NCBI GenBank assembly: GCA_019459325.1
Contig: JAIBFA010000014.1
Span: 1-64,000 of the forward strand
Length of the DNA stretch: 64,000 bases
From: Thiobacillus sp.
Lineage (GTDB): Bacteria > Pseudomonadota > Gammaproteobacteria > Burkholderiales > Thiobacillaceae
Direction: 5' to 3'
This document shows positions 38,811-47,617 of the stretch, piece after piece. Under the pieces are notes generated by a model, which saw only the letters and a program-made list of their open reading frames with translations, made no database searches and was not told where the DNA came from. Position 1 is the stretch's first letter. Every line of letters starts with the position of its first letter. The position numbers and the translations under genes were made by a program.

Positions 38811-39779
38811 TCAAGACGGGGCAAATGCAGTGGCAATTGTGCCCTGCACGCCCAGCCGGCTGTTGTTGACCAGAAGAATCGGCGTGCGCTCCACCACGCT
38901 GCGCATGCGTCCCTTGTCGGTGGCTGCAGCCATGAAACGCGGCGACTGCATGCGCGTCCGCAGTTGCTGGGTCACGCCGCCCGCCACATACAGTCCGCCG
39001 CGCGGCTGATACAGCAAAGCGACATTGCCCACCCACGCACCATACAGATCGATGAACAGATCGAGCGCGGCTTCGGCAGCCGCATCGCCCGCCTCCCCGC
39101 GCGCGGCAAGGGTGGCGCCATCCATCGTTTCGTTGGGCAGCGCGCAATCATGCTCGACACAACAGAAGCGATAAAGATCGTTCATCGCCGAGCCCGATGC
39201 CACGCGTTCCCAGGACACATGGCCATACTTGGCGCGCATATGTTCCAGCAACCGTGTCTGCATGGCGTTGGCCGGCGCAAAGTCGATGTGCCCTCCCTCG
39301 GTGGCAAAGCTTTGATAATGTCCAGCGTCGTCGGTCAGCATGAAAGCCAGCCCCAGCCCGGTGCCTGCGCCGGTGATGGCACGCACGGCGCCCGCCTCGG
39401 GTGGATGCGGATTGAGCACGACGACATCCGTGTCCGTGAGCGTCGCCACGCCGGTGGCGGCGGCCTGAAAATCGTTGATGAAACGCACGCTGGCAATGCC
39501 CAGCGAGGCCCCCATGTCGGCCGCATCGAGCGTCCAGTCCAGATTGGTCAGGGTGGCCTGCTGCGCACGCAAGGGCCCTGGCAACGCCAACAACAGGCAA
39601 TCCGGGGGGACCGGCAGCGGTGCATCCGTGATGAACTGGCGGATCAGATCGTCCGCCGTTGCAAATGCAGCACTCGCATACACCTGCTCGAAACGCAGTT
39701 GCTGCATGCCCTCCGGCCCGCCCGTCACCCAGGCCAGCCTGCTTTTTGTTCCCCCGATATCGCCTGCAATCAACTCCAT
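38811..39779 (-). CDS. glk: Glucokinase
   Basis: 322-residue glucokinase of the Glk (COG0837) type. The ATP phosphate loop is LIAGDIGGTKSRLAWV; RFINDFQAAATG and ITGAGTGLGLAFM are the glucose and adenosine regions, and FATEGGHIDF is characteristic. It phosphorylates free glucose, such as that freed from glycogen by hydrolysis. It lies 7 bp after pgi and 54 bp before glgC on the same strand. Confidence 0.94.
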   Translation of the reverse strand: MELIAGDIGGTKSRLAWVTGGPEGMQQLRFEQVYASAAFATADDLIRQFITDAPLPVPPDCLLLALPGPLRAQQATLTNLDWTLDAADMGASLGIASVRFINDFQAAATGVATLTDTDVVVLNPHPPEAGAVRAITGAGTGLGLAFMLTDDAGHYQSFATEGGHIDFAPANAMQTRLLEHMRAKYGHVSWERVASGSAMNDLYRFCCVEHDCALPNETMDGATLAARGEAGDAAAEAALDLFIDLYGAWVGNVALLYQPRGGLYVAGGVTQQLRTRMQSPRFMAAATDKGRMRSVVERTPILLVNNSRLGVQGTIATAFAPS

Positions 39780-39786
39780 ACCCGAA

Positions 39787-41484
39787 CTATAAGCCAGTGT
39801 GCGGATGGCTCATTCTCCGGTAGTAATTGATGAGGGCATTGGTCGAGGCATCGTGGCTGCCCACCGGCGCGTCGGCGTGCAACTCGGGCAGGATGCGGCT
39901 GGCCAGTTGCTTGCCGAGTTCCACCCCCCACTGATCATAGGAATTCAGATTCCAGATCACGCCCTGCACGAAGATCTTGTGCTCATACAGCGCAATCAGC
40001 ATGCCGAGCGCATGCGGCGTCAGCTTCTGCAGCAGGATCGCGTTGCTGGGATGATTGCCGTCGAACACCTTGTGCTGCACGAACTGGCCGGTCGCCTCCG
40101 CCGCCCCCTCAAGCGAACCCATTTCGCGCTGCGTCTCCTCGCGCGTGCGGCCGCGCATCAGCGCCTCGGTCTGCGCCAGGAAATTCGCAATCATGATGTC
40201 GTGATGGTCCTGCAGTTCGGTATGCGGCTCGATCGACACGATGAAATCGGCCGGAATCATCTTGGTGCCCTGGTGCAGCAGCTGGTAGAAGGCGTGCTGG
40301 CCATTGATGCCGGTGGCGCCCCAGACGATGGCGCCGGTCGCGTAGTCGACCACCTTGCCTTCGCGGTCCACCGACTTGCCGTTCGATTCCATATCGGCCT
40401 GCTCCAGATAGGCCGGCAGGCTGCGCAGGTAGTGGTCGTAGGGCAGGATCGCCTGCGACTCCGCGCCGAAAAAGTTGTTGTACCAGACGCCCAGCAACGC
40501 GAGGATCACTGGCATGTTCTTCGCCAGCGGCGCATGGCGGAAATGCGCGTCCATCTCGTGCGCACCGTCCAGCAGTTCGACGAAGCGTTCCGCCCCCACC
40601 GCCAGCACGATCGACAGGCCGATCGCCGACCACAGCGAATAGCGTCCCCCCACCCAGTCCCAGAACTCGAACATATTGGCAGGATCGATGCCGAAGGCCA
40701 CCACCGCCTCGGTGTTGGTCGACACCGCCACGAAATGCCTTGCAATGTGCTTTTCCGCCTGCGACTGCGCCAGGAACCACTCGCGCGCGTAATGCGCATT
40801 GGTCATGGTTTCCTGCGTGGTGAAGGTTTTGGACGACACGATGAACAGCGTCGTTTCCGGATTCAGCGTCTCCAGTGCCTCCTTCACGTGGGCGCCGTCG
40901 ACGTTGGAGATGAAATGCACCCTGAGCCGCGGATGGCGATAGGGCTTCAGCGCCTGGACCACCATCTGCGGACCCAGATCCGAGCCGCCGATGCCTATAT
41001 TCACCACGTCGGTGATGCGCTCGCCGGTGTAGCCGCGCCACTGCCCACTGCGCACCAGCTCCGCAAACGCGCCCATCCGCTCGATCACCGCATTGACCTT
41101 CGGCATCACGTCCTCGCCGTCGACCCGCACCGGATGATTGCTGCGGTTGCGCAGCGCCACATGGAGCACCGCGCGGTTTTCCGTGTTGTTGATTTTCTCG
41201 CCGCTGAACATGCGTTCGCGCCAACCGGCCACATCCGCTTCCTCGGCCAGCCGCACGAGCAGGCCCATGGTCTCGTCGGTGATGCGGTTTTTCGAATAAT
41301 CCAGCAGCACCTCGCCCACCTGCAGCGAAAATCGCTCGAACCGTCCAGGATCGGCTGCGAACAGGTCGCGCATGTGCACCGCAGCCATCACGGCCTGATG
41401 CGCTTTCAGCTGCTGACATACCGGGCGATGCAAGGGCCCGGGCAACCCATCCTGTTTCTCTTCCGCGAATACTGACGAAGACAT
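39787..41484 (-). CDS. pgi: Glucose-6-phosphate isomerase
   Basis: 565-residue Pgi interconverting glucose-6-phosphate and fructose-6-phosphate. [32 protein letters not shown] and [14 protein letters not shown] are the family signatures; the catalytic His/Lys region near the C terminus ([19 protein letters not shown]) is intact. GGGAGA precedes the ATG. It opens the glycogen operon, linking gluconeogenic fructose-6-phosphate to ADP-glucose. No phosphoglucomutase gene is in the window, so that step must be encoded elsewhere. Confidence 0.97.
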   Translation of the reverse strand: MSSSVFAEEKQDGLPGPLHRPVCQQLKAHQAVMAAVHMRDLFAADPGRFERFSLQVGEVLLDYSKNRITDETMGLLVRLAEEADVAGWRERMFSGEKINNTENRAVLHVALRNRSNHPVRVDGEDVMPKVNAVIERMGAFAELVRSGQWRGYTGERITDVVNIGIGGSDLGPQMVVQALKPYRHPRLRVHFISNVDGAHVKEALETLNPETTLFIVSSKTFTTQETMTNAHYAREWFLAQSQAEKHIARHFVAVSTNTEAVVAFGIDPANMFEFWDWVGGRYSLWSAIGLSIVLAVGAERFVELLDGAHEMDAHFRHAPLAKNMPVILALLGVWYNNFFGAESQAILPYDHYLRSLPAYLEQADMESNGKSVDREGKVVDYATGAIVWGATGINGQHAFYQLLHQGTKMIPADFIVSIEPHTELQDHHDIMIANFLAQTEALMRGRTREETQREMGSLEGAAEATGQFVQHKVFDGNHPSNAILLQKLTPHALGMLIALYEHKIFVQGVIWNLNSYDQWGVELGKQLASRILPELHADAPVGSHDASTNALINYYRRMSHPHTGL

Positions 41485-41705
41485 GCAGTGTTTCTCCCTG
41501 ATTCACCGGATACTGCCGCGCCACTTCAGTTGCGCCGTTCGCTGCCGCTTGATTGTCATCAAGCAACGGCTGTGCCATTGACGAAAAGAAGTGCCACCTC
41601 TTGATTAACCATAGGAAAAATTGGTGATGGGCGGATGACAAGTCGAAACGCCGCCCCAAAACCTCGCCAACGATTCCCGATGCTGTAACAAATTGGTACG
41701 GGAAT

Positions 41706-41720
41706 GCACCCAAAAGGTGC
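41706..41720. repeat. Small hairpin upstream of the sigma-54 promoter
   Basis: GCACC-CAAAA-GGTGC, a perfect 5-bp inverted repeat about 32 bp before the -24 element. It might be an activator half-site pair; no assignment is possible. Confidence 0.3.
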
Positions 41721-41751
41721 CCTTGGCATGCCGGCAATGATACATCCCGAA

Positions 41752-41768
41752 TTGGTACGCTATTTGCA
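41752..41768 (+). promoter_or_regulatory. Sigma-54 promoter of the exopolysaccharide cluster
   Basis: TTGGTACG-CTAT-TTGCA matches the -24/-12 consensus (TTGGCACG-N4-TTGCW) with GG and GC exactly 10 bp apart. Transcription would begin near 41780 and reach the epimerase ATG at 41916 after a leader of about 135 nt. A second AATTGGTACG lies at 41691-41700, but its GC is only 9 bp from GG. RpoN-dependent promoters need an enhancer-binding activator, which is not encoded here. The rest of the 431-bp divergent gap (41485-41915) holds the pgi upstream region and two small inverted repeats. Confidence 0.7.
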
Positions 41769-41809
41769 GTGGCCCATACAGGAACGGCAATGAACGTCTG
41801 CCTCTCGAC

Positions 41810-41834
41810 AAAAACAATACAAGGCATTGTTTTT
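41810..41834. repeat. AT-rich inverted repeat in the exopolysaccharide leader
   Basis: AAAAACAAT and ATTGTTTTT (9-bp perfect arms, 7-bp loop) lie inside the predicted 5' leader, followed by more T residues. In RNA it could act as a weak terminator or attenuator; as DNA, a regulator site. Confidence 0.5.
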
Positions 41835-41915
41835 ATTGGGACATAAATTCAGACCTCAGAACCGGCCTGTTCATCGTTCGGCAGGGGCCGGCGAAAATTC
41901 GGAAAGGGTGCACGA

Positions 41916-42899
41916 ATGCATGTTTTGATCACGGGCGGCGCAGGATTCATCGGATCACATCTGGCGGAGCGTCATCTGGCGAAGGGGGATCAGGTTTATG
42001 TGGTGGACAATCTGAGCACCGGATCGCTGGCGAACATCGACCCGTTTCGGGGCAATCCTGCTTTCCGCTTTGCCGAGACCGACATCCTGCACTGGAACGG
42101 TCTTGACAAGGCCGTCGCCTGGGCCGACCGCATCTACCACATGGCCGCAGTCGTCGGCGTGAAAAAAGTGCTGCAGGACCCGGTGGCCGTGATGGCGACC
42201 AACATGACCGGCACCGAGCGAATCCTGCGCGCCATCCACCTCGGCGGCTGGAATCCGCAGGTCATCATCGCTTCGACCTCGGAGGTGTATGGCTTCAACG
42301 AAAAAGACAGCTTCGCCGAGACCGACAACATCGTGCTGCCGTCCGCCGGCCGTCTGCGCTGGGCCTATGCGGTCACCAAACTGGCGGACGAGTTCCTCGC
42401 CTTTTCCTATGCGCGCAAATACGGCCTGAATATCGTGGTGGTGCGCCTGTTCAACACCATCGGGCCGAACCAGGTCGGGCATTACGGCATGGTGGTGCCT
42501 GGTTTCGTCAGACAGGCGGTCAGCAACGAACCCCTCACGGTCTACGGCGAGGGCAGGCAGACGCGTTCCTTCTGCGATGTTCGCGACACTGTGGTGGCGC
42601 TGGACCGTCTCGCCGGCTGCCCGGAGGCCTGGGGCGAGGTGGTGAACGTCGGCAACGACCAGGAAATCTCCATTCGCGACCTGGCCGACCTGATCGTGCA
42701 ACGCACCCGCAGCGCCTCGCCGGTGCAGTTCATTTCCTACAAGGATGCCTACGGCGAGGAATTCGAGGACGTTATGCACCGGCGCCCGGTGCTCAACAAA
42801 CTGCGGGCCCTGACGGGCTTCGAGCCGGAGTGGACATTAAGCGAAACCCTGGATGATCTGACCGAAAGAGAACGCGCAAAGAATTTGCGCGTCGCCTAG
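41916..42899 (+). CDS. NAD-dependent epimerase/dehydratase (nucleotide-sugar SDR)
   Basis: 327-residue extended short-chain dehydrogenase. The NAD loop is ITGGAGFIGSHLAE (5-18), the catalytic S/T is in ASTSEVYGFNE and the Tyr-x3-Lys is YAVTK; VRLFNTIGPNQVGHYGMVVPGF and YGEGRQTRSFCDVRD bind the sugar nucleotide. The last motifs look like UDP-glucuronate decarboxylases and 4-epimerases, so the product may be UDP-xylose or a C4 epimer; this is inference. First gene of a five-gene exopolysaccharide set, 13 bp before the synthase, and after a sigma-54 promoter. It should supply the sugar donor. Confidence 0.88.
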   Translation: MHVLITGGAGFIGSHLAERHLAKGDQVYVVDNLSTGSLANIDPFRGNPAFRFAETDILHWNGLDKAVAWADRIYHMAAVVGVKKVLQDPVAVMATNMTGTERILRAIHLGGWNPQVIIASTSEVYGFNEKDSFAETDNIVLPSAGRLRWAYAVTKLADEFLAFSYARKYGLNIVVVRLFNTIGPNQVGHYGMVVPGFVRQAVSNEPLTVYGEGRQTRSFCDVRDTVVALDRLAGCPEAWGEVVNVGNDQEISIRDLADLIVQRTRSASPVQFISYKDAYGEEFEDVMHRRPVLNKLRALTGFEPEWTLSETLDDLTERERAKNLRVA

Positions 42900-42912
42900 A
42901 GAATACGCGTTC

Positions 42913-44304
42913 ATGGCAACAACCCCTTATTTCATCCTCAGCCCGAACACGGTGCTGAGCATCCTCGGCTTGGCCCACGGACCGGACAAGACCCTTCCCA
43001 ATCCCGGAGTAGACTGGCGCGACGCCACAGTCGACGTCGTGATTCCAGCCTTCAACGAGGAGAGCAACATCCCCCTGTGCCTCGCCGCGCTGGCGCGCCA
43101 GACCCGCAAGCCGACCCGCATCATCCTGGTCGACGACGGCAGCCACGACCGCACCGTCGAATACGCCCAGACCTTCTGTGCGATGAATGACATGGACCTG
43201 ATCACGATCCGGCGCGCGCACTCGATCGGCAAGACGCCGACGCTCAAGCGCCAGTCACGCGAGTTCGATTCCGACGTCGAATTCATTCTCGACGGCGACA
43301 CGGTGCTGGAATCCGACAACTACATCGATCGCGTGGTCGAGGAGCTCTACAATGGCGCCGGCATCGCCAGCGCCTGCGGCACCGTGCTGCCGCTGCGCGA
43401 CCGCGACCGCCGCGCCATGCTCGGTATGACGGCGCTGAAGAAATTCCTCGACGCACATCCGGAAGCCACCATCTATCCCAAGGTGGGCTGGTTCCACCAC
43501 CTGCAGCGCGGCATCACAGACATGTACCGCGACGTGCTGTATTACTTCCTGCAGAAATTCGTCTACCTGGGCCAGATGAGCTTCTTCGGCGGCATCCTCA
43601 ATCCTGTCGGCTGTGCCGTCGCATACCGCAGGGACGTACTCAAGACCATGGTGTTCGACCGCTACGAGCCCATCCTGGGTGACGACCTGACCAACTCGGA
43701 GGACATTTTCATCGGCTTCGCAATGAACGACAACGGCTACCGCAACATCCAGGTTGCCGACGTCTACGCCCGTTCGCAGGAGCCTGAAGTGGGGCGCGTG
43801 CCTGGCCAGATCTATTTGTGGTCCTCGTCCTTCCTGCAAAGCTGCTACTACTTCGACGAGCTGATGCGGAGTCCCTTCAAGTCATTCAAGCGCTATCGGC
43901 GCAAGAAAAGAGAGGCGGAGGAACTGGCGGATGGTCTTGCGGACAAACGGGTCCATCGCGAACAATACCGTCAGCCCTTCGGCTCCGACTACACAGAAAA
44001 ATATGGTCGCCCGATCGGCTGGGTGCTGTTCATGTCGGCCTTTGAGAAAATCGCGTTTCCGACCGCGCTGCTGATCATGATCCTGCTGCAGTTGTGGGAA
44101 CCGCTGGCGATCACGCTGATTGCGGAAACGGCTGTCGGCACCGGCATCCTCGTCACGGTGGCCAAGGGGCATCGGCTGGAATATTTGCTCAAGGGCCTGC
44201 TGGTGGCGCCGCTGCGCTATGCCGTGCTGTTGTTCGACCTCGTCACGATCGGCCGCTTCGCCGCCGACCTGTGGATTTTCCGTAATCGGCGGTGGCGCAA
44301 ATGA
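42913..44304 (+). CDS. Membrane-bound family 2 glycosyltransferase (polysaccharide synthase)
   Basis: 463-residue processive-type GT2. The GT-A domain begins at VDVVIPAFNEESNIPLCLAAL, with VDDGSHDRT, the D127-G-D129 metal motif and DDLTNSEDIFIGF where the catalytic Asp is expected. The usual Q-x-x-R-W reads QIYLW (in GQIYLWSSS), lacking the Arg. There is no N-terminal membrane span; hydrophobic helices cluster in the C-terminal 110 residues (VLFMSAFEKIAFPTALLIMI onward). This resembles PgaC/BcsA-like synthases that polymerise and extrude a glycan at the inner membrane. Its stop overlaps the exporter's ATG (ATGA). Confidence 0.88.
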   Translation: MATTPYFILSPNTVLSILGLAHGPDKTLPNPGVDWRDATVDVVIPAFNEESNIPLCLAALARQTRKPTRIILVDDGSHDRTVEYAQTFCAMNDMDLITIRRAHSIGKTPTLKRQSREFDSDVEFILDGDTVLESDNYIDRVVEELYNGAGIASACGTVLPLRDRDRRAMLGMTALKKFLDAHPEATIYPKVGWFHHLQRGITDMYRDVLYYFLQKFVYLGQMSFFGGILNPVGCAVAYRRDVLKTMVFDRYEPILGDDLTNSEDIFIGFAMNDNGYRNIQVADVYARSQEPEVGRVPGQIYLWSSSFLQSCYYFDELMRSPFKSFKRYRRKKREAEELADGLADKRVHREQYRQPFGSDYTEKYGRPIGWVLFMSAFEKIAFPTALLIMILLQLWEPLAITLIAETAVGTGILVTVAKGHRLEYLLKGLLVAPLRYAVLLFDLVTIGRFAADLWIFRNRRWRK

Positions 44305-46613
44305 AGCTGCGTTTAATACTTGCATTGGCCTTGTACTCGAACCTGGCGCTGGCCCAGTCTGTTCCCGACGCCGGCGTGCGCGCCGAAATGCAGGGCCAGT
44401 GGGCCGACGCGGTGGAAATCTACAAGCAGGCACTCCAGGCCAACCCGGCGCAGGCGCACCTGTGGGAACGCATCGCCGACATCCGCGCCACCCGATTGAA
44501 GGACACCGAGCGCGCCGCCGAAGCCCTGCGCGAAGCGGTGAAATACGCGCCCATGGACGCCCGCCTGTATCACAAGCTTTCGCAGGCGTATGCAGCCATC
44601 CAGAAGGGGCCGAGCGCGATGGCCGCCATCGCCCAGGCTGTCGAGCTCGACCCGGGCAACCCGACCTATTTGCGTGCGCGCGGCGAAATCGCCCTGTGGA
44701 TGGGCTACCACGCCGTGGCGATCGACAGCTTCGAGCGCGTGCTGGCGACCGCGCCCCAGGATGCCGACGCCCTGCTCGGCCTCGCCCGCGCCCATTCGCG
44801 CAGCGGCAAAAAGGACGCCGCGGCGCCCCGTTATCGCGCCTATCTGGAACTGCGTCCGCAGGACAAGGACGTCATGCTCGAAACCATGGAACTGGAAGCC
44901 GAACGCGGCAACACCGCGGCGGTACAGGAATACGATGCGCTGTATCGCCAGCGCTTCGGCGAAAGCAGGGAATACTGGCTGCGCATGGCCGACATCTACG
45001 CGCTGGGCAACAATCCCGTGGCTTCGTCCGCGGCGCTGAAGGAGGCGACCCGCCTCGCCCCGCAGGACCACGCGCTGTTCTACCGTCTGGCGCAGAGCTA
45101 CCCGAGCGAGAAGGAAGCCGCAGACGCCTCCGCTGCGATCGAACGCGCCGTCGAACTCGACCCGACAAACCTGGAATACCTGCGCACCCGCGCCGATCAC
45201 GCCGCCTGGCGCGGCGACTACGACACCGCGCTGGACAGCCACCGGCGCATTCTCGCGATCGCGCCCAACGATCCCGGCGCGTGCCTCGGCATCGCGCGCG
45301 TGCACTACTGGCGCAGCCAGCTCGACGAATCGGCGCGCGCCTATCGCGACTATCTGGCACAGCAGCCGGGCGTGGCCGCGGCGTGGATGGAATACATCGT
45401 CGTCGTCACCGAACTGGGCGACTACGCGCGCGCGATGGAACTGCTGGAAGACTACCGCAAGCGCTTCGGCGACAACGTCGCCGCCAAGAAGCAGAAAGCC
45501 CGCGTGCTGGCCTGGGCTGAGCGGCCGACCTCGTCGCTGGCCGAGATCGCCGAGCTCGAAGCCGGCTTGCGCGACGACTACGAACGGGGCTACACCCGCA
45601 CCGTCGCCCTGCACTACGCCCATCGCCCGCGCGAAGCGCTGGCAAGCCTCGCCGAGGTCACCCGCCTGCGTCCGGACAGCAAGGAAACGATCGACCTCGC
45701 ACGCTTCATCCGCACGCCGCTGCGTTCGAATGCGACCGCCGGCTTCGGCTACCACACCGGTTCCGACGACGTCAGCATCCGCCACGGGTATCTGCGCGGC
45801 GAATACGTGATCAACCCGGAGACGCGCCTGTTCGGCGGCACCGACCGGCAGCGGGTCCATGCCGACAGCGGCAGCGGCTACGAAAAGCCGGACGGCGGCA
45901 CCACCCTCGGCTACAACCGCGCCTGGCTCGGCATCCAGCATCGTGTTTCGCCCAAGGTCTCGCTCGACGCGCAGATCGGCGGCGGCCGCGCAGAAGGCGA
46001 CAGCAACGTCATCTACGAAGTCGGCGCCGACCTGCAGCCGCAGGAGGAACTCGCCCTGCGGCTGGCGCACCGGCAGGATCGGTTCGCCGTGTCGCCGCGC
46101 GCAGCCAAGCTCGGCATCGAACGCCGCGCCACCACCCTCGACGCCACCTGGACCCCCGACCTGCGCTGGACCCTGGCCAGCCGCGTCGGCTACGACACGC
46201 TGTCCGACGGCAACGACCGTTGGGAAGCGGAACTCGCACCGCGCCGCGCCGTCATGCGCACCCGGCGCCTGAACCTGGATCTCGGCGTCAGCGGCCGCTG
46301 GTTCGGCTACGACGAGGACCCGGGCAACGGCTACTACGCCCCCTCGCTGTACCAGCGCTACGCGCTGACCGCCTTCACCTACTGGAAGATCAGCGACGAC
46401 GACGGCGTGAGCGTGGCCTTCAGCTACGGCCCCTACAAGGACAACACGATGTCCGGCTTCCGCGCCGGCGGTGACATCGTGGCCGAGGGTTTCTTCGGCA
46501 TCTATCGCGACTGGTTCCTCGACGTGAAGGCCGGCGTGTCCCGCTACGGCGGCGGCGCAACCGGCGGCTACCGTTCGCACATGTTCGAGCTCAGCCTCAC
46601 GCGCCGCTTCTGA
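44301..46613 (+). CDS. TPR and outer-membrane beta-barrel polysaccharide exporter
   Basis: 770-residue exported protein. A signal peptide (MKLRLILALALYSNLALAQ) is followed by about 450 residues of degenerate tetratricopeptide repeats (for example LYHKLSQAYAAIQKGPSAMA). The last 290 residues alternate as beta strands and end in LSLTRRF with terminal Phe, the signal for outer-membrane insertion. Layout and length match PgaA-, BcsC- and PelB-like exporters, in which periplasmic TPRs guide the glycan to a porin. The ATG overlapping the synthase stop is chosen over one three codons upstream. It is the strongest sign that this set secretes a polysaccharide. Confidence 0.88.
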   Translation: MKLRLILALALYSNLALAQSVPDAGVRAEMQGQWADAVEIYKQALQANPAQAHLWERIADIRATRLKDTERAAEALREAVKYAPMDARLYHKLSQAYAAIQKGPSAMAAIAQAVELDPGNPTYLRARGEIALWMGYHAVAIDSFERVLATAPQDADALLGLARAHSRSGKKDAAAPRYRAYLELRPQDKDVMLETMELEAERGNTAAVQEYDALYRQRFGESREYWLRMADIYALGNNPVASSAALKEATRLAPQDHALFYRLAQSYPSEKEAADASAAIERAVELDPTNLEYLRTRADHAAWRGDYDTALDSHRRILAIAPNDPGACLGIARVHYWRSQLDESARAYRDYLAQQPGVAAAWMEYIVVVTELGDYARAMELLEDYRKRFGDNVAAKKQKARVLAWAERPTSSLAEIAELEAGLRDDYERGYTRTVALHYAHRPREALASLAEVTRLRPDSKETIDLARFIRTPLRSNATAGFGYHTGSDDVSIRHGYLRGEYVINPETRLFGGTDRQRVHADSGSGYEKPDGGTTLGYNRAWLGIQHRVSPKVSLDAQIGGGRAEGDSNVIYEVGADLQPQEELALRLAHRQDRFAVSPRAAKLGIERRATTLDATWTPDLRWTLASRVGYDTLSDGNDRWEAELAPRRAVMRTRRLNLDLGVSGRWFGYDEDPGNGYYAPSLYQRYALTAFTYWKISDDDGVSVAFSYGPYKDNTMSGFRAGGDIVAEGFFGIYRDWFLDVKAGVSRYGGGATGGYRSHMFELSLTRRF

Positions 46614-46665
46614 CCACCCGTTCGCAATGCCGCGCGCGCCGGTTGCGCGCGCATTCGAGGCACGC

Positions 46666-47616
46666 ATGACACGCCGGTTCCTGCTTTTCTTCCTGCTTCT
46701 TCCCCTTGCGGCGGCCGCCCAGATGCCGGCGCAGCCCGCGGTGTCGGTCACCTTCGACGACCTGCCCTACGCCGCCGTCCCCGCGGACGACCCTGCCACG
46801 CTGGACAGCATGACGCGCCGCCTGCTGCAGCATCTGCAGACCGCCCAGGTGCCCGCCGTGGGCTTCGTCAACGAGGCGAAGCTCTACCGCGAAGGCCAGC
46901 CGGACCCGGCCCGGGTTGAACTGCTGCGGCGCTGGCTCAAGGCCGGCGTCGAACTGGGCAACCACACCTATTCGCATCCTTCGCTCAACCGGGTGCCGCT
47001 CGACGTTTTCCAGGCCGATCTGCTGCAGGGCGAAGCCGTCACGCGCCCCCTCATGCAAAGCGAAGGCCGAAGCCTGCGCTGGTTTCGCCACCCATTCCTG
47101 CATCAGGGAAAAACGGCGGAGGTGCGGTCGGCATTTCAGGGCTTCCTCGCGGCGCATGGCTATCGCGTGGCGCCGGTGACCGTGAACAATTCGGAATGGG
47201 TGTTCGCCGCCGCCTATTCGCGGGCGCTGGCGCAAGGCGACGAGGACGCGGAACGGCGCATCGGCGCCGCCTACGTGCCCTATATGGAAGTCGTGTTCGC
47301 ACAGGCGGAGCAGCTCACGCTCGACCTGTTCGGCCGGCCCATTCCGCATGTGCTGGTGCTGCATGCCAACGCGCTCAACGCGGAGTATTTCGACGCACTC
47401 GCTGCCATGCTCCGGCAACGCGGCTATCGCTTCATATCGCTGGACGACGCGCTCAGGGACAGCGCCTACGCGTTGCCTGCGGGAGCGGGGGGAATCGAGG
47501 GCGAGTCCTGGCTCGAAGGCTGGGCGCGCGATGCCGGCCTGCGACCCTTGCAGTCGCCCCCGGTACCCGGCTTCGTCAGGCAATGGGCCGGGCCTGCCGC
47601 ATACCGGGGCTACTGA
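46666..47616 (+). CDS. Polysaccharide deacetylase family protein (NodB-like)
   Basis: 316 residues. A signal peptide (1-19) is followed by a carbohydrate-esterase-4 fold: SVTFDDLP with catalytic/metal Asp31-Asp32, the zinc motif H100-TYS-H104 in GNHTYSHPSL, and FRHPFLHQG in place of the usual R-P-P-Y motif. The later HVLVLHANALNAEY carries the His of motif 5. It should remove acetyl groups from the nascent polymer in the periplasm, as the PgaB N-terminal domain does. GAGG lies before the ATG; an upstream ATG at 46627 would bury the signal peptide. 1 bp before the GH10 gene. Confidence 0.87.
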   Translation: MTRRFLLFFLLLPLAAAAQMPAQPAVSVTFDDLPYAAVPADDPATLDSMTRRLLQHLQTAQVPAVGFVNEAKLYREGQPDPARVELLRRWLKAGVELGNHTYSHPSLNRVPLDVFQADLLQGEAVTRPLMQSEGRSLRWFRHPFLHQGKTAEVRSAFQGFLAAHGYRVAPVTVNNSEWVFAAAYSRALAQGDEDAERRIGAAYVPYMEVVFAQAEQLTLDLFGRPIPHVLVLHANALNAEYFDALAAMLRQRGYRFISLDDALRDSAYALPAGAGGIEGESWLEGWARDAGLRPLQSPPVPGFVRQWAGPAAYRGY

Positions 47617-47617
47617 G

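Noticed and set aside
41691-41708. Second sigma-54 promoter (AATTGGTACGGGAATGCA)
   Set aside because: GG and GC are 9 bp apart, one short of the strict spacing; kept only as a possible relic.
44313-46751. 812-codon minus-strand frame opposite the TPR/barrel exporter
   Set aside because: The plus-strand gene has a signal peptide, TPRs and barrel; the reverse frame is an Ala/Val/Gly-rich shadow.
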